From Virgibacillus siamensis (GTDB lineage Bacteria; Bacillota; Bacilli; Bacillales; Amphibacillaceae): 64,000 nt of DNA. Positions within the stretch are counted from its first letter, which is position 1. Each line of letters begins with the position of its first letter. The notes beneath the pieces are model-generated. The model saw only the letters and a program-made list of their open reading frames with translations. It searched no databases and was not told the origin of the DNA. The stretch is taken from positions 1,116,001-1,180,000 of the forward strand of contig NZ_FUIH01000007.1 of assembly GCF_900162695.1 (NCBI RefSeq), given 5' to 3'. Shown here piece after piece: positions 1 to 9,087 of this stretch. Made by a program: the position numbers and the translations under genes.

Positions 1-563
1 AGGCAAAAATACCAATCCGTGTCCGTTCAACATATATGAATGATGAAGGCACATTGGTAACCTCATCCCGTGTACAGGGAAAGGGAAAAGATATTACTGA
101 CCGGCTGATAACCGGCATCGCACATATGTCTTCCATTACACAAATTAGGATACAAACGAAGGAAGAGGCCCACCGCTTGCAGTCAGAAGTTTTTAAAGCG
201 ATGGCAGAAGCAGGGATATCTGTGGACTTTATTAATATTTCACCGTCAGGGGTCATATACACTGTTCCGGAAGCCCATACAGAAAAAGCATTGCATATCC
301 TGGAAACTTTAGGATTTCAACCTGAGATCACAGAGAATTGTGCAAAAGTATCTGCAGTTGGGGCAGGAATGACAGGCGTACCCGGGGTCGCATCTCGAAT
401 AGTTCAGTCACTGACAAATGCCGGAGTGCAAATATTGCAATCGGCCGACAGTCATACTACGATATGGGTGCTTATTAATGAGAAAGATTTAAATGCAGCT
501 GTGAATGCACTGCACGATGTTTTTCAGTTAAGCGGCGCCGCCGATGAGTATCCTATTACTTAA
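1..563 (+). CDS. dapG: Aspartate kinase, C-terminal part (5' end outside window)
   Basis: The reading frame is open from base 3, so this is the 3' part of a gene that begins before the window; the ATG at 36 is internal. The protein carries the late catalytic-domain text IPIRVRSTY followed by two ACT domains (about residues 35-100 and 110-170 of the visible part), as in lysine-pathway aspartokinases. The family phosphorylates aspartate, the first step towards diaminopimelate, lysine and spore dipicolinate, and the ACT domains bind the feedback inhibitor. It lies 17 bp before dapA and is presumably co-transcribed. In B. subtilis the same order is asd-dapG-dapA, which makes dapG (diaminopimelate-sensitive isozyme) the likely identity. 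Confidence 0.9.
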   Translation, partial: AKIPIRVRSTYMNDEGTLVTSSRVQGKGKDITDRLITGIAHMSSITQIRIQTKEEAHRLQSEVFKAMAEAGISVDFINISPSGVIYTVPEAHTEKALHILETLGFQPEITENCAKVSAVGAGMTGVPGVASRIVQSLTNAGVQILQSADSHTTIWVLINEKDLNAAVNALHDVFQLSGAADEYPIT

Positions 564-580
564 GAGAAGGGTGTAAAGAC

Positions 581-1447
581 ATGAATTTTGGAAGAGTCCT
601 GACAGCTATGGTAACCCCGTTTAATGTAAATGGAGATATCGATTATCAAAAGACTGCTGAACTGATTGAATATCTTTTGGATCATGGAACTGAAGGCTTA
701 GTTATTGCGGGAACTACAGGGGAATCCCCTACACTGACGAAAGAGGAAAAAATCTCCCTGCTTAACCATACAATAAAGACTGTGAATAAACGTGTTCCGG
801 TGATTATGGGTACCGGGAGCAATAATACAGCGGCATCCATTTCCCTAACGAAGGAGGCGGAAGCATGCGGTGCAGACGCAATCATGCTTGTTGCCCCTTA
901 TTATAATAAACCAAGTCAACGAGGGTTATATGAGCATTTTTCGGCAATTGCGAATGAGTCGGCACTTCCGGTGATGCTGTATAACATCCCTGGCAGATCG
1001 GTGGTCAAGATGGATGCTGATACAATTGTTCAGCTAAGTAAAGTGAAAAATATTGTATCTGTAAAAGAAGCGAGCGGAGATCTTGATCTTATATCGGAAG
1101 TAATTGAACGTACCAGTGACGATTTCACGGTATACTCCGGAGAAGACAGCATGACACTGCCATTGCTTGCTGTTGGAGGTGATGGAGTTGTATCTGTGGC
1201 ATCCCACGTCATTGGAAATGAAATGCAGCAGATGGTTGGAGCATTTCTGAATGGTGATGTAAAGCAGGCTGGCGCATTGCATCGTAAATTGCTCCCTGTA
1301 ATGAACGGTTTGTTTGCAGCACCGTCCCCTTCACCGGTAAAAGCTGCGCTTCGTATGAAAGGTGTTGAAACAGGAAGTGTCCGCCTTCCATTGCTTGAAC
1401 TGACCGACGTAGAAAAACAACAGCTTCAAAAAATCCTTACTGTATAA
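581..1447 (+). CDS. dapA: 4-hydroxy-tetrahydrodipicolinate synthase
   Basis: 288 aa, the normal length for DapA. It condenses pyruvate with aspartate semialdehyde. Visible marks are the N-terminal GTTGESPTL loop, the YNIPGR motif containing the active-site tyrosine, and the Schiff-base lysine in SVKEASGDL. A ribosome site (AGAAGGG) lies just before the ATG. It directly follows dapG and is followed by a large inverted repeat, so dapA probably ends the operon. The product feeds both peptidoglycan diaminopimelate and, during sporulation, dipicolinate. Confidence 0.96.
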   Translation: MNFGRVLTAMVTPFNVNGDIDYQKTAELIEYLLDHGTEGLVIAGTTGESPTLTKEEKISLLNHTIKTVNKRVPVIMGTGSNNTAASISLTKEAEACGADAIMLVAPYYNKPSQRGLYEHFSAIANESALPVMLYNIPGRSVVKMDADTIVQLSKVKNIVSVKEASGDLDLISEVIERTSDDFTVYSGEDSMTLPLLAVGGDGVVSVASHVIGNEMQQMVGAFLNGDVKQAGALHRKLLPVMNGLFAAPSPSPVKAALRMKGVETGSVRLPLLELTDVEKQQLQKILTV

Positions 1448-1451
1448 AGTG

Positions 1452-1595
1452 TGGCTGGGACATATCAAAAGGTGTAATTCAAAAGACGAACAATTAAGAA
1501 ATTAGCGTAGTATATTTCCGGAGCGGTTATCCGCTCCATTTTCTTGTTCGGATTTTTCTTTGGATAATACACTTTTGTCCCGGCCATTTTTATTT
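1452..1595 (+). terminator. Large nested inverted repeat after dapA, probable terminator
   Basis: An outer arm TGGCTGGGACA (from 1453) with AAAAGGTGTA (1467-1476) pairs with TACACTTTTGTCCCGGCCA (about 1568-1586). An inner perfect hairpin GGAGCGG-TTAT-CCGCTCC lies at 1520-1537, and a T-rich stretch follows the outer arm. GGCTGGGACA-type inverted repeats recur between genes in several Firmicutes; here it probably serves as the dap operon terminator. The remaining bases up to tepA (about 1596-1730) show no gene. Confidence 0.6.
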
Positions 1596-1746
1596 TGCCT
1601 TAATCCGCATGAATCACTCCGTATACGATAATACTAAACTTGATGATCATAAGGCAGTTGAAAGATGATTGCAATTTCCGCTGAAGGCAGGAACAGTTGT
1701 AACGTCTATTTATTGGTGAATGCCTTAAAAAAGGAGTGTTTTCGGC

Positions 1747-2478
1747 ATGGATAAAGAACCATCTAAAAAGGATGATCAGAATCAGGGTGAGGGAAATTCA
1801 TCATCTCTGGTTCAAAAAATTCAGCAGCTTGGACAATCCAATGTACCACAAGCACCAGATTCGAATATTCATGTGTTGTCAATTATCGGTCAAGTGGAAG
1901 GGCATGTGCAGCTTCCGCCACAAAACAAAACTACAAAATATGAACATTTGCTCCCACAATTGATTGCAATCGAACAAAATCCAAAGATTGAAGGGGTTAT
2001 TATTTTATTAAACACGGTCGGGGGAGATGTGGAAGCAGGTCTCGCACTATCTGAAATGATTGCATCCCTGTCTAAACCAACCGTATCCATCGTACTGGGC
2101 GGCGGTCATTCGATTGGTGTTCCAATTGCAGTTGCAACAGACTACTCGTATATTACCCCAACGGCAACAATGACCATCCATCCAATTCGTCTCACCGGAA
2201 TGGTAATTGGAGTACCGCAAACATTTGAGTATTTGGATAAAATGCAGGACAGGGTCATTAACTTTGTGGTGAACCATTCGAATATTAAAGAAGAAAAATT
2301 TAAGGAGCTTATGTTTGCAAGGGGCAACCTGACACGTGACATCGGGACAAATGTCGTTGGTGACAATGCGGTGGAATATGGCCTTATCGACGGTGTTGGC
2401 GGGGTTGATCAAGCGATGCAGAAGATAAACGAATTGATTGATAAGAACAAAGGAAATGAAGAGCAGGTGATTCAATGA
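1747..2478 (+). CDS. tepA: ClpP-family serine protease TepA (translocation-enhancing protein)
   Basis: 243 aa. It has the ClpP/crotonase fold signatures: GVIILLNTVGGDVEAG at about residues 83-98, then GGGHSIGVP with the nucleophile serine at about residue 120, and an IHP motif near residue 140. The N-terminal 40 residues are polar and low in complexity. The ATG at 1747 follows AAAAAGGAGTG; an overlapping frame starting at 1736 is a shadow. B. subtilis TepA (YmfB) has been linked to pre-protein export and to degradation of small acid-soluble spore proteins at germination. The stop overlaps the ylzJ start by four bases, indicating translational coupling. Confidence 0.9.
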   Translation: MDKEPSKKDDQNQGEGNSSSLVQKIQQLGQSNVPQAPDSNIHVLSIIGQVEGHVQLPPQNKTTKYEHLLPQLIAIEQNPKIEGVIILLNTVGGDVEAGLALSEMIASLSKPTVSIVLGGGHSIGVPIAVATDYSYITPTATMTIHPIRLTGMVIGVPQTFEYLDKMQDRVINFVVNHSNIKEEKFKELMFARGNLTRDIGTNVVGDNAVEYGLIDGVGGVDQAMQKINELIDKNKGNEEQVIQ

Positions 2479-2681
2479 TTTTATATACACCTTTAGCAAA
2501 TACAGATATTTTTCCTGCTGCGGATGATGCGTTTACGAAAAGGCAGTGTGTAGCCTATCAGGGAAAACAATTTTATGTGGAAGAAACAGAGGACGGCGCA
2601 TACCAGGTATTGCAATTGCTATCCACTGATCCACAGGATTTTATGAAGCAGGAATATAACCCGGGAACGATTTTAAAGTAA
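2475..2681 (+). CDS. ylzJ: YlzJ-like protein, unknown function
   Basis: 68 aa, overlapping tepA by ATGA, so its translation is probably coupled to tepA. The protein begins MILYTPLANTDIFP, typical of the small YlzJ family found between tepA and spoIIIE in Bacillaceae. No catalytic motif, signal peptide or membrane segment is visible. Its conserved position is the only functional hint. Confidence 0.8.
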   Translation: MILYTPLANTDIFPAADDAFTKRQCVAYQGKQFYVEETEDGAYQVLQLLSTDPQDFMKQEYNPGTILK

Positions 2682-2824
2682 TTGTCCGTCTGATGAAGTC
2701 ATCATGTTTGATCTGTGCTATAATGAAACTGAATGAGAAAAATTGTCAACCCTTGCCTGTAGCGGCAGGGGTTTCCTGTTCATAATTTTGAAATAGATTG
2801 CCTAATGGATTAGAGGTGATGGTT

Positions 2825-5119
2825 ATGGCAAAAAAAAGGAGAAAGAAGAAAAAACAACTAAAAAAACATGTGAAATATGAATTGCTTGGTATTTTATTTA
2901 TTTTTCTGGCCATCTTTGGAAGCGGGGCCAGCGCAATTAGTGATGGTGCCATCCCTGGGGGGCTTGTTCACGTATTCCGGTTCTTTTTGGGTATTTGGTA
3001 TTTTATTGCTTCCTTGTTCCTGCTTGTCACTGGAATTATGTTAATGGTGAAGCGGCGTTATCCGGATTTTACACATAAAAAGATGATTGGTTTTTATATT
3101 ATTTTTGCAGGTGTCCTTTTACTGACACACATTCAAATCTATGAGCGCATTCTGCTATTCTCTGAAAATACGTCAATTATAAAATCAACATGGGATAATT
3201 TCTTTTCCTACGTTGAAGGCAATACTGGGGCTGCTGAAACCGGCGGAGGGATGATTGGGGCCTTTTTGTTTACCTTTTGTTATTTCTTGTTCTCGTCGGT
3301 AGGTGCCAAAATTGTTTCCGTTTTTTCCATTGTTATCGGATTTATCTTTATGACTGAGTTTTCATTTGGAGACTTTTTCTCGAAATGGACCAAACGCATC
3401 TCTTCTGTATTTAAGAATTGGAGAACACGGCGGGAAGAGTCACGTACTGTGAAACAGCAGGCTAAGGCAGATAAAGGGCAGCAGGAAGTGTATGATGTTG
3501 ACAGTGATGATGCACATCAGGATGAGCCGGTTATCCAGGACTTTACGGATGTGGCGTATTCTTTTGATCCAAATGGTCAATCTTCTGCAGCGGATAACAA
3601 CCAGATGAACGAGCCAGAATCAAAGGAAAAGACGGATTCGGATTCAGAGCAAACAGACGAGCCACTGCCGATGACGGAAACGGAAAACCATGAATATGAA
3701 CTGCCGTCTTCCAGTTTGCTGGCAGAACCAGCACCAAATTCACAGCAAAATGAAAAATCGCATATACAGGCCACGGTTCGGAAACTGGAGCGCACTTTCA
3801 ACAGTTTTGGGGTCAAAGCCCGTGTAACGAAAGTACATGTTGGTCCATCGGTTACGAAATATGAAGTCTATCCGGAGGCTGGTGTGAAAGTCAGTAAAAT
3901 TGTGAATCTGCATGATGACTTGGCACTTGCACTTGCCGCTAAAGACCTTCGGATTGAAGCTCCGATACCGGGTAAATCTGCTGTCGGGATTGAGGTGCCG
4001 AATCAGGAAACAGCACTGGTTTCATTGCGGGAAGTACTGGACAGCATCAAAAATAAGCAAACAACTAAATTGCTTTTTGCTTTAGGAAGAGATATATCCG
4101 GTGATGCGGTAGTTTCGGAATTGAATAAAATGCCGCATCTGCTGATCGCAGGTGCTACAGGAAGCGGTAAAAGTGTCTGTGTAAATGGGATTATTACAAC
4201 GATTTTAATGCGCGCCAAACCACACGAGGTCAAAATGATGATGATTGATCCGAAAAAAGTGGAACTGAATGTGTACAACGGTATTCCGCACTTACTGGCT
4301 CCAGTTGTTACGGATCCGAAAAAAGCTTCACGCGCATTGAAAAAAGTGGTCGCGGAGATGGAACGCAGATATGAGTTATTCTCTGATACCGGTACACGCA
4401 ACATTGAAGGTTATAATGAGTATATCCGTAAGTATAACCAAGGTGTGGAAGAAGAGGAACAGCAGCCTAATCTGCCATATATCGTAGTTCTTGTAGACGA
4501 GCTTGCTGACTTAATGATGGTCGCTTCCAACGAGGTCGAGGATGCCATTACACGGCTGGCACAAATGGCACGTGCAGCAGGTATCCATCTGATTATTGCC
4601 ACACAGCGCCCATCTGTAGATGTTATTACTGGTGTAATTAAGGCAAACATCCCATCCAGAATTGCGTTTAGTGTGTCATCACAGACGGATTCACGAACCA
4701 TCCTTGACTCCGGTGGTGCCGAGAAACTGCTTGGACATGGTGATATGCTGTTTATGCCAGTTGGTTCATCCAAGCCAACACGTGTTCAAGGGGCATTTTT
4801 GTCTGATGAAGAAGTGGAACGGATTGTTGACCATTGTGTTGACCAACAAAAGGCATCGTATCAGGAAGAAATGATCCCTGAAGAAACAAGTGAAGTCACA
4901 TCAGAGGTTGATGATGAATTATATGATGATGCAGTGCAGATGATTATCGAAATGCAAAGTGCGAGTGTATCCATGCTGCAACGCAGATTTCGAATTGGCT
5001 ACACAAGAGCAGCCAGGCTTATTGACGCTATGGAAGATCGAGGTATTGTCGGTCCATATGAAGGCAGCAAACCAAGAACAGTACTTGTATCACAATCATC
5101 AGAAGAAAAATCATCATAA
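2825..5119 (+). CDS. spoIIIE: DNA translocase FtsK/SpoIIIE
   Basis: 764 aa from the ATG at 2825, chosen because GAGGTG lies 7 bp upstream; in-frame TTG and ATG codons at 2798 and 2819 are less well placed. Layout: basic N-terminus, four membrane helices within about residues 25-180, a long acidic linker (about 190-310), then the RecA-like motor with Walker A GATGSGKS at 443-450 and Walker B VVLVDELAD near 552. The C-terminal gamma winged helix (about 695-750, with RRFRIGYTRAARLID) reads the SRS/KOPS polarity sequences. The protein pumps the chromosome through the division or sporulation septum. A terminator follows immediately, so it is separate from ymfC. Confidence 0.95.
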   Translation: MAKKRRKKKKQLKKHVKYELLGILFIFLAIFGSGASAISDGAIPGGLVHVFRFFLGIWYFIASLFLLVTGIMLMVKRRYPDFTHKKMIGFYIIFAGVLLLTHIQIYERILLFSENTSIIKSTWDNFFSYVEGNTGAAETGGGMIGAFLFTFCYFLFSSVGAKIVSVFSIVIGFIFMTEFSFGDFFSKWTKRISSVFKNWRTRREESRTVKQQAKADKGQQEVYDVDSDDAHQDEPVIQDFTDVAYSFDPNGQSSAADNNQMNEPESKEKTDSDSEQTDEPLPMTETENHEYELPSSSLLAEPAPNSQQNEKSHIQATVRKLERTFNSFGVKARVTKVHVGPSVTKYEVYPEAGVKVSKIVNLHDDLALALAAKDLRIEAPIPGKSAVGIEVPNQETALVSLREVLDSIKNKQTTKLLFALGRDISGDAVVSELNKMPHLLIAGATGSGKSVCVNGIITTILMRAKPHEVKMMMIDPKKVELNVYNGIPHLLAPVVTDPKKASRALKKVVAEMERRYELFSDTGTRNIEGYNEYIRKYNQGVEEEEQQPNLPYIVVLVDELADLMMVASNEVEDAITRLAQMARAAGIHLIIATQRPSVDVITGVIKANIPSRIAFSVSSQTDSRTILDSGGAEKLLGHGDMLFMPVGSSKPTRVQGAFLSDEEVERIVDHCVDQQKASYQEEMIPEETSEVTSEVDDELYDDAVQMIIEMQSASVSMLQRRFRIGYTRAARLIDAMEDRGIVGPYEGSKPRTVLVSQSSEEKSS

Positions 5120-5126
5120 CCTTATG

Positions 5127-5166
5127 AACGGACAGTTGTGTCTAAACAGACATTTCTGTCCGTTTT
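5127..5166 (+). terminator. Terminator after spoIIIE
   Basis: Perfect arms AACGGACAG and CTGTCCGTT enclose a 20-base loop, followed by TTTAC. It lies 8 bp after the stop codon. Nothing gene-like is seen between here and ymfC (5167-5432), which is AT-rich. Confidence 0.75.
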
Positions 5167-5432
5167 ACTATAGGCAGGTTTTACATAGAAGTTTTAATTG
5201 CCAGTTCATGGCAGAATATTTTCCCCATAGTTAACCTATTACAGTGCTAAATGTACGTTTTTACCCATTTTTTATAAAATGGACTCGACTTTTGATCTAT
5301 TTTTTTTAATTAATTTTGCCTATAACTGTTTATTTATTGTTAGAAAAGTGTTATATTTATTTCGAATAAAAGAGTCAAACGTCAGAGGTCAGATCTCTTT
5401 TGGAAAAAAACAAAATATGGAGAGGTTTTTTT

Positions 5433-6158
5433 ATGTCGATCAAATTAGATGCACGGCATTTATATCTTCAGGTAATTGATAGAATTAAAGAAGATATTGA
5501 AAATGGTACATATAAGCCGAAACAGAAACTTCCCTCCGAATTCCAAATGTCCAAGCTATTAGGTGTCTCTCGTGCTACATTACGTGAAGCATTGCGCACA
5601 CTGGAAGAGGAGAATGTGGTTACCCGGCGTCATGGTGTCGGTACATTTGTAACCCCAAAGCCGGTGTTTTCTTCCGGAATTGAACAGCTGAACAGTGTGA
5701 CCTATATGATTAAACAATCAGGAAAAACCCCGGGGTCACAATTTTTATCGACAGAATTCCAGGAACCAACAGAAGAAGAACGTGTAAAGTTTGGCCCAAA
5801 ACCAATTGATACGTTGGCGAAAATTGAACGGGTACGTACAGCTGACAGTGAACCTGTTGTTTTTTGCATTGATAAGGTACCGGAAGGGCTAGTCCCACTG
5901 GACCAGGTGCACCGTGAAGATTCCCTTTTCAAACTGATGGAAGCGTATTCCGGAAAACATATTTCCTATGCTGTTACATATATCGAACCAATCAGTTATC
6001 ACGACAGAATTTACGAGATTTTACATTGCAGCCCGGAGCAATCGTTGCTCCTGCTGAAACAAATGCATTATACGGATGAAGATGAGCCTGTTTTGTATTC
6101 ATCAAATTTCTTCCGATCGGATGTATTCAGTTTCCATGTTTTAAGAAAACGTTTGTAA
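5433..6158 (+). CDS. ymfC: GntR-family (HutC-type) transcriptional regulator
   Basis: 241 aa from the ATG at 5433, with GGAGAGG 7 bp upstream. N-terminal winged helix (about residues 10-75, with LPSEFQMSKLLGVSRATLREALR) and a C-terminal UTRA ligand domain (about 95-235), as in the HutC subfamily. It is the orthologue of ymfC, which follows spoIIIE in B. subtilis. Here it stands directly before a nucleoside ABC importer, so I infer that it controls that operon; the ligand is unknown. The sequence AGAGGTCAGATCTCT at 5384-5398, with 4-base arms, could be an operator, but this is weak. Confidence 0.85.
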   Translation: MSIKLDARHLYLQVIDRIKEDIENGTYKPKQKLPSEFQMSKLLGVSRATLREALRTLEEENVVTRRHGVGTFVTPKPVFSSGIEQLNSVTYMIKQSGKTPGSQFLSTEFQEPTEEERVKFGPKPIDTLAKIERVRTADSEPVVFCIDKVPEGLVPLDQVHREDSLFKLMEAYSGKHISYAVTYIEPISYHDRIYEILHCSPEQSLLLLKQMHYTDEDEPVLYSSNFFRSDVFSFHVLRKRL

Positions 6159-6268
6159 GGGATTTCATTTATTCGTTATGCATTTTAGGAGGTGGTTGCC
6201 AGCATAATATTTGATGAGTTCCTGTTTCCATTTAGTTAAAAACTTAATTCAAGTAGGGGGTTCTTAGA

Positions 6269-7360
6269 TTGAACAATCGTAAATTTATGTTGTTGTTCGC
6301 AGTAGTGATCGGTCTGGGCATGATTTTGGCTGCCTGCGGAGGCGGCGGAAATTCAGGTAAAAGCGGTAAATCCGGAAGCAAAGGATCATCCGATTTCAGT
6401 GCCGCGTTAGTTACAGACGTTGGCGGGGTTGATGACAAGTCATTTAACCAGTCCGCATGGGAAGGTTTGCAAGCTTGGGGTAAGGAACATAACCTTTCAA
6501 AAGGTAAAGGCTTTGATTATGCGCAATCAAACAGTAAATCGGATTATCTTCCAAACCTTACTCGGCTGATTAAAAAAGATTATGATCTTGTATTTGGTAT
6601 CGGGTACAAGCTGCACGACGGTATCAAAAAAGTAGCGGAACAATATCCGGACAAGCATTTTGCTATTGTTGACGATGTAGTGGATGCACCAAATGTTGCC
6701 AGCATTACGTTTAAGGAACAGGAAGGATCATTCCTTGTAGGTGTAGCAGCCGCGAAGAAAACTAAAACGAATAAAGTCGGCTTTGTCGGCGGGGTAGACG
6801 GTTCATTAATTAATAAATTTGAATCAGGATTCATCGCTGGTGTTAAATCTGTCAACCCTGATATCGAAGTCCAGGTCGAATATGCGGAATCTTTTGCAGC
6901 GGCTGATAAGGGTAAATTGATTGCCACACAAATGTATAACAGTGGTGTAGATGTAATTTATCACGCTTCCGGTGCAACCGGTAATGGTGTGTTTGCACAG
7001 GCAAAAGATATTAAGAAGAATAATCCGGATAAGGAAATTTGGGTTATCGGCGTGGACCGTGATCAATATGATGAAGGCCAAATCGGCGAACATAATGTAA
7101 CACTTACTTCCATGGTTAAACGAGTTGATGTTGCCGTGAAAGACCTCGCAAACCAGGCTATGAACGATAAATTCCCTGGCGGCAAAAATGTTGTTTACGG
7201 ATTGGAAGACGGTGGTGTAAGTGCTGCCCGAACCAACAAAGAAGCATTAACCGATGATATCGTGAAAGCAATTGAAAAATGGAAAGAAAAGATTATCAAT
7301 GGTGATGTAAAAGTACCAGCAACTCGTGAAGAAACGAAGAAATTTGTTAAATCCCTTTAA
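6269..7360 (+). CDS. nupN: BMP-family nucleoside-binding lipoprotein
   Basis: 363 aa starting at TTG 6269, with AGGGGG 8 bp upstream. A lipoprotein signal ends in LAAC (Cys23), followed by a glycine/serine linker. The mature part is a periplasmic-binding-protein fold of the Bmp/Med type, with DVGGVDDKSFNQSAWEG near residue 50 and GFVGGVDGSLINKF near residue 170. It is the substrate receptor of the importer encoded downstream; in B. subtilis the orthologous NupN system imports guanosine. A strong hairpin terminator lies directly after it, suggesting that it is made in excess over the transporter subunits. Confidence 0.9.
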   Translation: MNNRKFMLLFAVVIGLGMILAACGGGGNSGKSGKSGSKGSSDFSAALVTDVGGVDDKSFNQSAWEGLQAWGKEHNLSKGKGFDYAQSNSKSDYLPNLTRLIKKDYDLVFGIGYKLHDGIKKVAEQYPDKHFAIVDDVVDAPNVASITFKEQEGSFLVGVAAAKKTKTNKVGFVGGVDGSLINKFESGFIAGVKSVNPDIEVQVEYAESFAAADKGKLIATQMYNSGVDVIYHASGATGNGVFAQAKDIKKNNPDKEIWVIGVDRDQYDEGQIGEHNVTLTSMVKRVDVAVKDLANQAMNDKFPGGKNVVYGLEDGGVSAARTNKEALTDDIVKAIEKWKEKIINGDVKVPATREETKKFVKSL

Positions 7361-7368
7361 AGGATGAT

Positions 7369-7397
7369 TAAAAAGGCTGGCACGTCCAGCCTTTTTA
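7369..7397 (+). terminator. Partial terminator after nupN
   Basis: AAAAAGGCTGG and CCAGCCTTTTT form an 11-bp stem with a 4-5 base loop, ending in a T run. Placed between the binding protein and the ATPase gene, it probably lets only part of the transcripts continue into nupOPQ, a common way to over-produce the receptor. Confidence 0.8.
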
Positions 7398-7469
7398 ACC
7401 TTAATACCAAGGGAAAAAATGTTTATCAGCTTCTGCACCATTAGAGGCAAACCGTAAAAATAAAATCTT

Positions 7470-7500
7470 CAAATGAAAAGTTTCCGGCCCTTTTCATTTG
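7470..7500 (+). promoter_or_regulatory. Perfect hairpin in the nupN-nupO leader
   Basis: CAAATGAAAAG at 7470-7480 pairs perfectly with CTTTTCATTTG at 7490-7500 around a 9-base loop. The tail GTGATTTTTA has few consecutive T residues, so it is a weak terminator at best. It lies 49 bp before nupO and could be an attenuator, an RNA-processing site or a second terminator. Confidence 0.5.
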
Positions 7501-7548
7501 GTGATTTTTATGTGTGAATAGAGAGGTTTTACAAGAGGAGTGAACAAA

Positions 7549-9087
7549 GTGGATTATGTGATAGAGATGCTGAATATTCGAAAGGGGTTTCCGGGAATCG
7601 TTGCGAATGACGATATTACCATCCAATTGAAAAAGCAGGAGATTCATGCACTGCTAGGTGAAAATGGGGCAGGTAAATCAACATTGATGAACGTATTGTT
7701 TGGTCTGTACCAGCCGGAAAAAGGGGAAATAAAGGTAAACGGCAAACAGGTGAAGATTACGGATCCGAATGTCGCGAATGAACTTGGTATCGGAATGGTG
7801 CATCAGCACTTTATGCTTGTGGATACATATACGGTAACACAAAATATTATTCTGGGCAGCGAACCTACCAATGCCGGAAAGATAGATTTTAAGAAAGCGG
7901 AGAAAGAGGTTCAGGAATTATCCGATCGTTATGGGCTGAATGTAGATGCCCGGGCAAAAATTCGTGATATTTCAGTTGGGATGCAGCAGCGGGTGGAGAT
8001 ATTAAAAACGCTTTATCGTGGAGCGGAGGTACTTATTTTTGATGAGCCAACTGCTGTTCTGACTCCAAATGAAATCAAAGAACTGATTGAAATTATGCAT
8101 TCCCTGATCAGAGAAGGAAAATCTATTATTCTCATAACACATAAATTAAAAGAAATAATGCAGGTTTGTGACCGTTGCACCGTTATTCGGAAAGGTAAAG
8201 GCATTAAAACGGTTGATGTTGAGGAGACAAATGTTACTGAACTTGCTTCACTGATGGTCGGCAGGGAGATCAGTTTTAAGACTGAGAAGAAAAAAGCGGA
8301 CCCGAAAGAAAAAGTTCTGGCCATCAACAAATTAAACGTAGAGGATTCCCGTAAGGTCCGAATTGTAAAAGATTTGAATTTAAATGTCCGTTCAGGCGAA
8401 ATTGTCGGTGTAGCCGGTGTTGACGGAAATGGTCAGACCGAACTTGTTGAAGCAATTACCGGACTTCGGAAAGCACAAAACGGCAGCATTAAAATTAATG
8501 ATAAAAACATTACCAATTTTAAACCGAGAAAAGTAACGGAAAGCGGTGTCGGCCATATCCCTCAGGATCGACATAAATACGGTCTTGTACTTGATTTCCC
8601 GATTGGAGAAAATATGGTCCTGCAAACGTACTACAAAAAACCGTACTCCAAAAATATAATTTTAAACTATAAAGAGATTTATAAAAAGGCGAAAGAATTA
8701 ATTGAAGAATATGATGTCCGAACACCCAGTGAGATGACAAAGGCCAGAGCGTTGTCGGGAGGGAATCAGCAAAAAGCAATCATTGCAAGGGAAGTGGATC
8801 GCTCACCGGATTTACTCATTGCTGCTCAGCCGACAAGGGGCCTTGACGTTGGTGCAATTGAATTTATTCATAAAAAATTGATCGAAGAACGTGATAAAGG
8901 AAAGGCTGTATTGCTGGTTTCGTTTGAATTGGATGAAATATTGGATGTCAGTGACCGGATTGCCGTTATGTTTGACGGGCATATTGTTGCAAACGTTAAA
9001 CCGGAGGAAACGACAGAACAGGAACTTGGCCTGCTGATGGCGGGGAGCAGGATAGAAGAGGCAGGTGAAACCGATGATATCGAATAG
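7549..9087 (+). CDS. nupO: Nucleoside ABC importer, ATPase (two ABC domains)
   Basis: 512 aa from GTG 7549, chosen because AGAGGAG lies about 9 bp upstream and the start MDYVIEML matches the family; an in-frame GTG at 7540 overlaps that ribosome site. Two fused ABC domains, as in sugar/nucleoside CUT2-type importers: Walker A GENGAGKST near residue 38 in the first, and a degenerate Walker A GVDGNGQTE near 290 in the second. Signature motifs are ISVGMQQR and LSGGNQQK. It energises the NupPQ channel. It overlaps nupP, giving a tightly coupled nupO-nupP-nupQ unit. Confidence 0.9.
   Translation: MDYVIEMLNIRKGFPGIVANDDITIQLKKQEIHALLGENGAGKSTLMNVLFGLYQPEKGEIKVNGKQVKITDPNVANELGIGMVHQHFMLVDTYTVTQNIILGSEPTNAGKIDFKKAEKEVQELSDRYGLNVDARAKIRDISVGMQQRVEILKTLYRGAEVLIFDEPTAVLTPNEIKELIEIMHSLIREGKSIILITHKLKEIMQVCDRCTVIRKGKGIKTVDVEETNVTELASLMVGREISFKTEKKKADPKEKVLAINKLNVEDSRKVRIVKDLNLNVRSGEIVGVAGVDGNGQTELVEAITGLRKAQNGSIKINDKNITNFKPRKVTESGVGHIPQDRHKYGLVLDFPIGENMVLQTYYKKPYSKNIILNYKEIYKKAKELIEEYDVRTPSEMTKARALSGGNQQKAIIAREVDRSPDLLIAAQPTRGLDVGAIEFIHKKLIEERDKGKAVLLVSFELDEILDVSDRIAVMFDGHIVANVKPEETTEQELGLLMAGSRIEEAGETDDIE

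Noticed and set aside
7470..7500. A purine riboswitch before nupO
   Set aside because: No three-way-junction core of the purine aptamer is visible; only a simple perfect hairpin.
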